Assembly: GCA_963808775.1 (NCBI GenBank)
Contig: CAWEGR010000007.1
Span: 186,001-250,000, forward strand
Direction: 5' to 3'
DNA: 64,000 nucleotides
DNA from: JACVRW01 sp963808775
GTDB lineage: Bacteria > Actinomycetota > Thermoleophilia > Solirubrobacterales > Thermoleophilaceae
A program made the translations under genes and the position numbers. This document shows positions 37,072 through 44,258 of this stretch, piece by piece; position 1 is the first letter of the stretch; every line of letters begins with the position of its first letter. The notes below the pieces were generated by a model, which was not told the DNA's origin, made no database searches, and was given only the letters and a program-made list of their open reading frames with translations.

Positions 37072-37518
37072 TCAGAAGTCTTCCGGGAGGATGGCGTCGC
37101 TGTCGAGCGCGCCGATGAAGCGGTCGATCTCGTCCGCCATGTTCGCGCGCAGGAGACGCTTGTAGTCGCGAGCCAGGGCGTCGGCGCCGCGGTCGAGCTC
37201 CTCGTCGAACTCCTCGACGTTGTCCTGCGAGAAGACACCCTCGCGGTAGACGTCGCAGTTCGGGCAGTGCAGCAGGACGGTCCAGTTCTCCGGGCCGGCC
37301 TCCTCCCACTGAACGGGGTAGACGAGCTCGGAGGTGCAGTCCATGCAGAGGTGCAGGTCCTGCGTCGGCTCGGCCGGGGGCTGCTCCGGAAGCCGCTTGG
37401 CCTCAGGCTGCTCGGCCTCGTTCTCCCTGAAGTAGACGACCTCGATGGTCTTGCCCGAGGGGAGAACGACTCGCTTCACGTGGTGTGCTTGTTCGCCGTG
37501 GCTTTCCATCTCTCGCAT
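37072..37518 (-). CDS. Zinc-ribbon hypothetical protein
   Basis: 148 aa (ATG 37518, with GGGAG six bases upstream; ATG 37509 is an alternative). A single zinc ribbon is formed by CMDC and CPNC, 27 residues apart, within LHLCMDCTSELVYPVQWEEA and LHCPNCDVYREGVFS. The C-terminal half is acidic and helical (EELDRGADALARDYKRLLRA). No known function. It lies downstream of dcd on the same strand, separated by a marked dyad. Confidence 0.75.
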   Translation of the reverse strand: MREMESHGEQAHHVKRVVLPSGKTIEVVYFRENEAEQPEAKRLPEQPPAEPTQDLHLCMDCTSELVYPVQWEEAGPENWTVLLHCPNCDVYREGVFSQDNVEEFDEELDRGADALARDYKRLLRANMADEIDRFIGALDSDAILPEDF

Positions 37519-37544
37519 CCCTTGCTCCCGGTATCGGCACCCTG

Positions 37545-37579
37545 CGAGCGAACTTGAAGGAAATTTTCGAGTTCGCTCG
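37545..37579. promoter_or_regulatory. 10-bp perfect dyad upstream of the zinc-ribbon gene
   Basis: CGAGCGAACT and AGTTCGCTCG flank a 15-base AT-rich centre. After one mismatch the arms continue with GAA/TTC, giving 13 of 14 paired bases. It lies 27 bases upstream of the zinc-ribbon start and 29 bases after the dcd stop. No T-run follows on either strand, so an operator is as likely as a terminator. Confidence 0.45.
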
Positions 37580-37607
37580 TCAGTCCAACCGGGAAGGCCG
37601 GCGCTAC

Positions 37608-38198
37608 TTACGCGCCCCGGCCCGGACCGCCCTCGTAGCGAGACTCCGTGGCGTCGACCTGGCCGTGGTAGTGGCTGCCGAGCTCGGGGTGTCCGTAGGG
37701 CCGCTCGGCGGCGCGGTCGAGCGTCATGAATGAGAGCTGCGCGATCGGCTTCCCGGGCCAGAGCACGATGGGGACGCGGGTGAGGTTGGTGATCTCGAGC
37801 GTGAGATTGCCGGCGAAGCCCGGGTCGACGAAGCCGGCCGTCGCGTGAACGATCAGCCCGAGCCGGCCGAGTGAGCTCTTGCCCTCGATCCTGGCGACCA
37901 GGTCGTCCGGCATCTCGACCCGCTCGACCGTCGTGCCGAGCACGAATTCGCCAGGGTGGATGACGAACGACTGGCCCTCGTCGATGCGCACGTGCTCCGT
38001 CACCCCCTGCGGCGGCTCGGCGAGATCGATCGCCGGGAGGCGATGGTTGTGGAAGACGCGAAACGACGGGCCGAGCTTGAGATCCACGCTCGCCGGCTGC
38101 ACCATCGCGGGGTCCCAGGGCTCGATCACCACGCGCCCCTCGTCCACGAGACGGCGGATCGTTCCGTCCGAGAGGACCGAGCCAGACATGCCGGTCAT
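37608..38198 (-). CDS. dcd: dCTP deaminase
   Basis: Trimeric nucleotide enzyme that deaminates dCTP (and in the bifunctional form also removes diphosphate to give dUMP). The 196-aa protein has IEGKSSLGRLGLIVHATAGF and VDPGFAGNLTLEITNL, matching the dCTP deaminase/dUTPase fold; HATAGFVDPGF resembles the bifunctional subgroup. The N-terminus SVLSDGTIRRLVDEGRVVIE is typical. ATG 38189 is as likely as 38198. It diverges from tatA. Confidence 0.92.
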   Translation of the reverse strand: MTGMSGSVLSDGTIRRLVDEGRVVIEPWDPAMVQPASVDLKLGPSFRVFHNHRLPAIDLAEPPQGVTEHVRIDEGQSFVIHPGEFVLGTTVERVEMPDDLVARIEGKSSLGRLGLIVHATAGFVDPGFAGNLTLEITNLTRVPIVLWPGKPIAQLSFMTLDRAAERPYGHPELGSHYHGQVDATESRYEGGPGRGA

Positions 38199-38237
38199 CC
38201 TGTCAGGCCCGCCCGATGGCGCGATATCTGCTCTACC

Positions 38238-38495
38238 ATGGGTTGGACCATGCCTACACCGGGCCCACTCGAGATCATCATCATCCTTGTCATCGTGCTC
38301 GTCATCTTCGGGCCCAAGCGCCTGCCTGACCTCGGCAAGTCGCTCGGACGCGGCATGCGCGAGTTCAAGGACTCGGTGACCGGCAAGGACAAGGAGCAGG
38401 AGGCGCTCGAGGCGCGTCAGCAGACGACCGGTGACCCGGTCGACCCGCCCGCTGCCAGCACCGTCACCACCACCGCTCGCGAGCAGCAGAGCTAG
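38238..38495 (+). CDS. tatA: Sec-independent translocase protein TatA
   Basis: Small pore-forming Tat component. One N-terminal membrane helix (LEIIIILVIVLVIFGPKRLP), the FGPKRLPDLGKSLG hinge and an amphipathic helix, then a polar tail, 85 aa in all. ATG 38250 would shorten it by four residues. It stands 20 bases ahead of tatC. The Tat pathway here could export the Rieske protein encoded upstream. Confidence 0.9.
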   Translation: MGWTMPTPGPLEIIIILVIVLVIFGPKRLPDLGKSLGRGMREFKDSVTGKDKEQEALEARQQTTGDPVDPPAASTVTTTAREQQS

Positions 38496-38515
38496 ACCCG
38501 GGGCCCGCGGGGGTC

Positions 38516-39283
38516 GTGGCCCGAGTCCGACCTGTAAAGCACGACGATCGCCTGTCGATCGTCGAGCACCTCGATGAGCTCCGCACCCGACTCATCATCT
38601 CGGCGATCGCCTTCGGCATCGCCTGGGCCCTGACGGCCTGGCAGAACCATCTCGTACTCGAGATCGTCAACGCGCCGCTCCCCGACGGGATCGAGCCGAT
38701 CACGCTCGGGCCGGCGGAGGCGTTCTACACGACGCTGACCAACTCGGCGTACGCGGCGCTCCTGATCTCGATGCCCGTGATCCTGTACCAGATGTACGCC
38801 TTCGTCCTGCCGGCCTTCAGCCCGACCGAGGCGCGGGTGGCCAGGCCGATGCTGTGGCTGGTCCCGATCCTGTTCATCTCCGGCGTGGTCTTCTGCTACT
38901 TCGTCGTTCTCACCCCCGCGCTCGACTTCCTGCTCAACTTCAACGCCGACGAGTTCAACACGCAGGTGAGGGCGCGTGACTACTACTCGTTCGTCACGTT
39001 GCTCATGATCGCCATGGGGATCGGCTTCCAGATCCCGGTCGGCGTGGTCGCCGCGTGCCGCCTCGGGATAACGACGCCCGAGAAGCTGCGCGCGGGGCGG
39101 CGCTACGCGATCGTCGCGATCGCGGTTCTGGCGGCCCTGCTGCCCACCCTCGACCCGCTCACCCTGATTCTCGAGATGATCCCGATGATCCTGCTCTACG
39201 AGGGCTCGATCGTGCTCGCATCGGCACTCGGCAGCCCGGCCGCCGAGGCCTCCGACCGCATCGCGTCGGCCGAGGGCTCGTAG
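38516..39283 (+). CDS. tatC: Sec-independent translocase protein TatC
   Basis: Polytopic receptor for twin-arginine signal peptides, 255 aa with six membrane helices. The N-terminal signature LSIVEHLDELRTRLIISAIA and the cytoplasmic-loop sequence LPAFSPTEARVARP are family hallmarks. The conserved glutamate in TPEKLRAGRRYAIVA is the usual C-terminal marker. GTG start; directly downstream of tatA. Confidence 0.94.
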   Translation: MARVRPVKHDDRLSIVEHLDELRTRLIISAIAFGIAWALTAWQNHLVLEIVNAPLPDGIEPITLGPAEAFYTTLTNSAYAALLISMPVILYQMYAFVLPAFSPTEARVARPMLWLVPILFISGVVFCYFVVLTPALDFLLNFNADEFNTQVRARDYYSFVTLLMIAMGIGFQIPVGVVAACRLGITTPEKLRAGRRYAIVAIAVLAALLPTLDPLTLILEMIPMILLYEGSIVLASALGSPAAEASDRIASAEGS

Positions 39284-39305
39284 CCTCGGCTAGCCTTCGC
39301 GATCC

Positions 39306-39965
39306 ATGCTGTTCGACCTGAGAGGTCGGCGCCGCCGCGCCGTTCAGGTGACCTACCTGTTTCTCGCCGTCCTGATGGGCGGCGGCCTCGTGCTGTTCGG
39401 AATCGGCGGGGACGTCTCCGGAGGGCTCGTCGACGCGTTCAAGGGCGGCGGGGGCGACGACAGCGCGGACCAGGCGGTCCAGGACCGGATCGACTCGCTC
39501 GAGGAGCGACTGGCTCAGAACCCGCAGAACGCGGCGGTCCTCGCCGCGCTGACGCGCGAGAACTACCAGCTCGCCACGACCCAGATCCCCTCGGGCACGA
39601 GCGCGTTCCCCGAGGAGGCCAAGGACGATCTCCGGCAGGCCGCGAACTACTACACGCGCTACACGGAGGTCGTCGAGGAGCCGGACACCTCGCTCGCCTC
39701 GCTGGCGGTTCAGCTCTATGGTCCGGAGGCACTCAACCAGCCGGGCGACGCCACACAGGCCGCCCTGATCCTGGCGCGTCAGGCGAACAACACGGAGTCG
39801 TATCTCAACGTTGTTTTGCTCGCCACGCAGGCCGGGGATAAACGTACGGCCGACCTCGCAGCGCAAAAGGCGATAGACCTCGCCCCCAAGGACCAGCGCA
39901 AACAGATCGAACAACAGATCGAGGCGTTCAAGAAGTCGCAGGAGCAGCAAGCACCGCAGGGCTAG
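39306..39965 (+). CDS. TPR-like membrane protein
   Basis: 219 aa with a basic start and one membrane helix (AVQVTYLFLAVLMGGGLVLF), a Gly-rich linker, and an extracellular helical region with TPR-like repeats (RIDSLEERLAQNPQNAAVLA, DKRTADLAAQKAIDLAPKDQ). The tail is Gln-rich. No catalytic motif. It lies between tatC and an anti-anti-sigma gene; role unknown. Confidence 0.72.
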   Translation: MLFDLRGRRRRAVQVTYLFLAVLMGGGLVLFGIGGDVSGGLVDAFKGGGGDDSADQAVQDRIDSLEERLAQNPQNAAVLAALTRENYQLATTQIPSGTSAFPEEAKDDLRQAANYYTRYTEVVEEPDTSLASLAVQLYGPEALNQPGDATQAALILARQANNTESYLNVVLLATQAGDKRTADLAAQKAIDLAPKDQRKQIEQQIEAFKKSQEQQAPQG

Positions 39966-39996
39966 GGCTCCGGCGGAACACCACTCGAGGAGAGAC

Positions 39997-40356
39997 GTGA
40001 ACTTCCACATCGAAGACGAGGCAGTCGACGATTCCACCCATGTGATCGAGCTCGGAGGCGAGGTCGACCTCTACACCGCGCCCGAGTTCAAGGAGCGCAT
40101 GGTCGAGCTGATCGAGAGCGGCAAGAAGCAGATCGTGGTGGACCTGTCGAAGGCCACCTTCATCGACTCGACGACCCTCGGGGTGCTCGTCGGCGGCGTG
40201 AAGCGGCTGCGCCCCGCGGGCGGCTCGCTCGCGCTCGTCTGCACCGACGACAACATCACCAAGATCTTCGAGATCACAGGCCTCGACCGCGTCTTCCCGA
40301 TCCACGGGTCGCGCGAGGAGGCGCTCGACGCCGTGAAGTCAGGCGCCACCGACTAG
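39997..40356 (+). CDS. Anti-sigma factor antagonist (STAS)
   Basis: 119-aa SpoIIAA/RsbV-like STAS protein. ELGGEVDLYTAPEFKERM and the phospho-acceptor loop FIDSTTLGVLVGGVKRL (serine in DST) are characteristic. Such proteins bind an RsbW-type kinase to free a sigma factor. An RsbW-like ATPase is encoded 20 kb away at 60371-60772, but partnership is only a guess. The GTG start follows GAGGAGA. Confidence 0.9.
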   Translation: MNFHIEDEAVDDSTHVIELGGEVDLYTAPEFKERMVELIESGKKQIVVDLSKATFIDSTTLGVLVGGVKRLRPAGGSLALVCTDDNITKIFEITGLDRVFPIHGSREEALDAVKSGATD

Positions 40357-40380
40357 CGCGGTCTGCAGCCGTCGGTTCTC

Positions 40381-40386
40381 TAGAAT
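40381..40386 (+). promoter_or_regulatory. -10 element of tRNA-Lys promoter
   Basis: TAGAAT matches five of six -10 bases and lies 17 bases ahead of the mature tRNA. No convincing -35 is seen. Confidence 0.45.
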
Positions 40387-40402
40387 CGACGCTCGTCTCG
40401 CC

Positions 40403-40475
<73 letters not shown>

Positions 40476-40777
40476 TCCCTAGGACCTGAGGTCAACGACG
40501 GGGTCAACCCTCGCGGTTCAGCGGGCTGTTGGATGCGGGCCTGAACGGAGCTCGCAGCGGATGTCCAGCGAGGTGCGGGTGCTGCAGTTCAGGGCCGACC
40601 GAACGTAAGAAGTGTTCAGTCGCCCATGGCGGGACGGGTCATTCGGGTGTAGCGTGGCTTGGAGTGCCAAGCCTATGCGCCGGCTGACGCCCGGAGCGAG
40701 GCCCCCACATATTCTGAGAGGCGGGCGACTGGGTTCGGTTGATCGTCTTCGTTGACGATCGACGCTAGGAGTTGCCC
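40476..40777. other. Intergenic region with two hairpins
   Basis: About 300 bases without a gene. Two perfect stems stand out: GGCTTGG-AGTG-CCAAGCC at 40656-40673, and GATCGTC-TTCGTT-GACGATC at 40741-40760. The second ends six bases before an AGGAG Shine-Dalgarno (40767-40771) for the protease gene, so it would lie in its 5' leader. GC content is visibly lower than in the flanking operons. No integrase, insertion sequence or repeat of the tRNA end is seen. Confidence 0.5.
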
Positions 40778-41968
40778 ATGTCCGGACGCCTTCGCCACAT
40801 CTTCCGGCTCAGGAAGGCAACCCTGAGCGGTTCCGCGAAGGCCGCGCTCCTCGCAGTCGCCCCGCTACTGCTGACAACACCAGCTGCGGCGGCGCCCGTG
40901 CACGACGTGCCCAAGCCGCCGGGTCACGTTGATCTGACGCCTCGTGGTTACAAGCCGAAGCCGATGCCGGTTTTCAGCCCGCGCAAGAGCGCTCGAGCCT
41001 CCGCCAGGAAGGACGTGCTCTCCGACGGAGATCCGACCTATATCCCGTCGACGGCTCCGACCGGTGCCGTCACTCCACCTCTTGACGAAATGAAGCGCGC
41101 CCATGTCAGCTCGTTCCAAGAGCAGCGCTACCAATACAGCACCACGCTGCATCCGGCACGTCCGGTTGCGAAGTACTTCTTCGTCGACGCGGCTGGAAAA
41201 TCGAGCTGGTGCACGGCCACGGTCGTCAACGCGCAGAACATGAGCATGGCGGTAACAGCGGCCCACTGCGTCTACGACGCTGGGGCGGGCGGCTGGAATC
41301 GATCAGGGTTCATCTGCCCCGGCTATGACGCGGGCACTTGCAAGCTCGGTGCGTGGCCCGTCCGGCTCCATGTGACGCACACGCAGTGGATCAACGGCAG
41401 CAAGGCCTACGATTACGACTCCGCGTTCATCCTGCTCGGCACGGACCGTTTCAGCCAGGTCGAAAGGCGGGTCAGGCAGAAGCGCAATTGCAGCGAGAGG
41501 CGCACCAGGAGGGCGAGGAAGCGATGCAGGCGCAAGGAGCGGCGCAATCCCCGCTACAGCACCGTCACCGAGAGAGTCGCGGAGAGCGCAGCGACCGTCC
41601 AGAGCGTCTCCGGTAGTCAGGGCATCGCCTGGGACGCGGCCGTCCCGAGTGAAGTCTGGGCATTCGGCTATCCGGCGACCGACCCGCGCTGGCCCGACGT
41701 CGCCTATGACGACCGCTACCTGACATGGTGTCCGCGGCGACAGGCCGTGTGGGTCGAAGCCCATCTGAGTCTGCTCATCGCCTGCGGCATGACCGGTGGC
41801 TCCAGCGGCGGTCCCTGGCTCATCAGCCCCAACAGCGCCTGGGGGGCTTACGTCAACTCGGTCAACAGCCACAAGGCCTTCGTAGAGAACGGCACGCTTT
41901 ACGGGTATGGGCCGTATTTCGCAGGCTCGGCTGAGGGGAGTCTCTACCAGACGTACCAGGTGCGGTGA
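40778..41968 (+). CDS. Secreted trypsin-like serine protease
   Basis: 396 aa with a signal peptide (KAALLAVAPLLLTTPAAAAP), a Pro/Lys-rich propeptide-like region, then a chymotrypsin fold. The triad is His163 in VTAAHCVYD, Asp214 in YDYDSAFILL and Ser343 in GMTGGSSGGPWL. Between Asp and Ser lies an unusual polybasic insertion (about residues 228-265) with two Cys, containing RRTRRARKRCRRKERR. ATG 40778 is chosen for its AGGAG six bases upstream. Codon choice is less GC-biased than in the neighbours. Substrate unknown; a V8/trypsin-like exoprotease is most likely. Confidence 0.82.
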   Translation: MSGRLRHIFRLRKATLSGSAKAALLAVAPLLLTTPAAAAPVHDVPKPPGHVDLTPRGYKPKPMPVFSPRKSARASARKDVLSDGDPTYIPSTAPTGAVTPPLDEMKRAHVSSFQEQRYQYSTTLHPARPVAKYFFVDAAGKSSWCTATVVNAQNMSMAVTAAHCVYDAGAGGWNRSGFICPGYDAGTCKLGAWPVRLHVTHTQWINGSKAYDYDSAFILLGTDRFSQVERRVRQKRNCSERRTRRARKRCRRKERRNPRYSTVTERVAESAATVQSVSGSQGIAWDAAVPSEVWAFGYPATDPRWPDVAYDDRYLTWCPRRQAVWVEAHLSLLIACGMTGGSSGGPWLISPNSAWGAYVNSVNSHKAFVENGTLYGYGPYFAGSAEGSLYQTYQVR

Positions 41969-42013
41969 CGTGGCGGAACCATGCGTAGTCGCGCGAGCTC
42001 TGGGGGACGGCCG

Positions 42014-42485
42014 GTGAAGATGGTTCGGGCGCTCGCCGCAGGACTGGCGGCGGCGCTTCTCGGTGCGGCCAGCGCCGCGGCTCACGGCACCGACTTCCCT
42101 TACCACGAGCGCGGCGCGCTGATCTGCGACGCCGGAGGCATCATGAGGGTATATCCGCCGCGCGTGATGTCGCCGACGCAGCCGACGGACTTCCGAAACC
42201 CCGAGCAGGTCTACTGGTCCCCCGACCTCTACCGCAAGCAGGGCCGATCGTGGCGACGAGTCCTCTCCGGCCCGATCTTCTACGCCTTCACCAGTAGCTA
42301 CGGGTACTTCCAGACGGCGCTCCAGGCCGCCTGGCATCGAGACGGACAATCCGGGCTCGCAGATCCTCTTTCATCGCTTCACCGGCCTGGGCCGGGGGGT
42401 CTACCGGGTGAAACACCACCTCTGGTGGGACTGGGGCGCCGACCGCTGGCATCGGCAGCGCCAAGGCCGCTGCCTGTTCTACTGA
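42014..42485 (+). CDS. Small secreted Trp-rich protein (one frameshift)
   Basis: About 156 aa with a signal peptide (MVRALAAGLAAALLGAASAA). The mature part has GALICDAGGIMRVYPPRVM and WSPDLYRKQGRSWRRVLSGP. The frame breaks near 42335-42360; one frame over, a good ending appears (ILFHRFTGLGRGVYRVKHHL, WWDWGADRWHRQRQG, stop at 42485), so one base is probably wrong. GTG 42014 has GGGGGA upstream; ATG 42020 is an alternative. No known family. It follows the protease by 45 bases and may be expressed with it. Confidence 0.6.
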
Positions 42486-42641
42486 GCGCGCGCTCGCGCG
42501 CCGGCGACAGAAACCCGGCGCCCTGCGTGAGTTTTCCGCGGCCCGGGTATGCAGTCCGTCGGTAAGGGGCTCGCACGCCGGCTCGCGCGTGCACGGCCCA
42601 CGGTCCCGCGCACGATGCGCTGACCCAAGGGAGAAATCGCT

Positions 42642-44189
42642 ATGAGCAGACGCATGTCTGCCGCGGTCACGGTTGTGGCCGCTATCGGGGCGCTCGTCGC
42701 GCCCGGAGGCGCCGCAGCGGCGCCCGTCGTCGACACATCCGACCTTCGTGACGCCGTGACGCTCGAGGGCGTCGTGGAGCACATGCAGGAGTTCCAGGAC
42801 ATCGCCGACGCGAACGGCGGCAACCGCGAGGCCAGCAGCCCTGGCTACGACGCGTCCGTCGCCTACGTCGTCGAGCAGCTCGAGGCCGCCGGCTACGAGG
42901 TCACCGAGCAGGAGTTCGACTACGACTACTTCGAGGAGGTCGAGGCCGCCACGCTGACGCGGACGAGCGGCGAGGGCGCACCCGAGGCCTACGAGGACGG
43001 GGTCGACATCTCGACCATGGACTTCTCGGGCAGCGGCACCTTCTCGGGCGTCGTCCAGGCCGTCGACGTCGTCGTGCCGATGACCCCCGGTTCGCCGGAC
43101 GGCACCTCGAACTCCGGTTGTGAGGCCGAGGACTTCGCGGGCTTCACGGGCGACATCGCCCTCATCCAGCGCGGCACGTGCGACTTCTCCGTGAAGATCG
43201 CGAACGCGGTGGCAGCGGGCGCCGAGGCCGTGATCATCTTCAACGAGGGCAACAGCGAGGACCGCAGCGGCGTCGATTTCGGCCAGGCGTCCTTCGCCCA
43301 GGACGTTCCCGTGGTCGAGATGAGCTACGAGGCGGGCGCGGCGCTCGTCGAGCTGATCGAGTCGAGCAGCGAGCCGATCACCCTCGAGGGCAGCACGAAC
43401 ACGATCAACGAGCAGCGCTCGTCGTCGAACGTGATCGCCGACTGGCCGGGCGGCCGCGAGGACCGCACGGTCGTCTCGGGCGCGCACCTCGACTCCGTCG
43501 CCGAGGGCCCGGGCATCAACGACAACGGCTCCGGCTCGGCGGGCCTGCTGGAGACGGCCCTCGAGGTCGCGGAGCTCGGCGTCGAGCCCCGGAACCACCT
43601 GCGCTTCATCTGGTTCGGTGCGGAGGAGGCCGGCCTCGTCGGCTCGCAGTTCTACGTCGACAGCCTCACGAAGCGCGACCTGAAGGACATCGCGGTCATG
43701 CTCAACTTCGACATGATCGGCTCGCCCAACCCGGGCTGGTTCGTCTATGACGGCGATGCCTCCGACACCGCGTCGACCGGCTCCGCCGGCTCCGGCGTGG
43801 TCGAGGACGTCTTCGTGGACTTCTTCGACTCGATCGGCCGCATCAGCGAGCCGACCGCCTTCGACGGGCGCTCCGACTACGACGCGTTCGTGGCCGCGGG
43901 CATCCCGGCGGGTGGCCTGTTCACCGGCGCGGAGGACCACAAGACCGTGGAGCAGGCGGCGCCCGACTACTGGGGCGGCGAGGCCGGCGTGGCCTACGAC
44001 CCGTGCTACCACGCGGCGTGCGACACGATCGAGAACTACGACCCGACCGCGCTCGACGAGATGTCGGACGCGCTCGCGCACGGCCTCTGGACGTTCGCGA
44101 TGACGACGTCGGCGATCGAGGGCACCTCGAAGGGCAACGCAACGGGCCAGTACGACCCGTCGTTCAAGGGCAGCAGCGCGATTCGCTGA
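42642..44189 (+). CDS. Secreted M28 aminopeptidase with PA domain
   Basis: 515 aa with a signal peptide (AAVTVVAAIGALVAPGGAAA). A protease-associated domain lies at about residues 130-250 (FTGDIALIQRGTCDFSVKIA). The M28 zinc-peptidase core has metal ligands in SGAHLDSVAEGPGINDNGSG, GAEEAGLVGSQFYVDS and NFDMIGSPNPGW, and a late His in CYHAACDTIENYD. Probably a Streptomyces/Vibrio-type leucyl aminopeptidase acting outside the cell. AGGGAG lies ahead of the ATG; a strong terminator hairpin follows. Confidence 0.9.
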   Translation: MSRRMSAAVTVVAAIGALVAPGGAAAAPVVDTSDLRDAVTLEGVVEHMQEFQDIADANGGNREASSPGYDASVAYVVEQLEAAGYEVTEQEFDYDYFEEVEAATLTRTSGEGAPEAYEDGVDISTMDFSGSGTFSGVVQAVDVVVPMTPGSPDGTSNSGCEAEDFAGFTGDIALIQRGTCDFSVKIANAVAAGAEAVIIFNEGNSEDRSGVDFGQASFAQDVPVVEMSYEAGAALVELIESSSEPITLEGSTNTINEQRSSSNVIADWPGGREDRTVVSGAHLDSVAEGPGINDNGSGSAGLLETALEVAELGVEPRNHLRFIWFGAEEAGLVGSQFYVDSLTKRDLKDIAVMLNFDMIGSPNPGWFVYDGDASDTASTGSAGSGVVEDVFVDFFDSIGRISEPTAFDGRSDYDAFVAAGIPAGGLFTGAEDHKTVEQAAPDYWGGEAGVAYDPCYHAACDTIENYDPTALDEMSDALAHGLWTFAMTTSAIEGTSKGNATGQYDPSFKGSSAIR

Positions 44190-44217
44190 CCTCGAGCGAG
44201 ACCAGGCATCACGCGCG

Positions 44218-44241
44218 GGGGCGGCCGGGAGGCCGCCCCCG
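44218..44241. terminator. Bidirectional terminator hairpin
   Basis: A perfect 10-bp stem GGGGGCGGCC/GGCCGCCCCC with a GGGA loop, followed by GTTCGCTTTCTG. It lies between the M28 peptidase gene and the convergent DipZ gene. Confidence 0.75.
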
Positions 44242-44258
44242 TTCGCTTTCTGCGGCCG

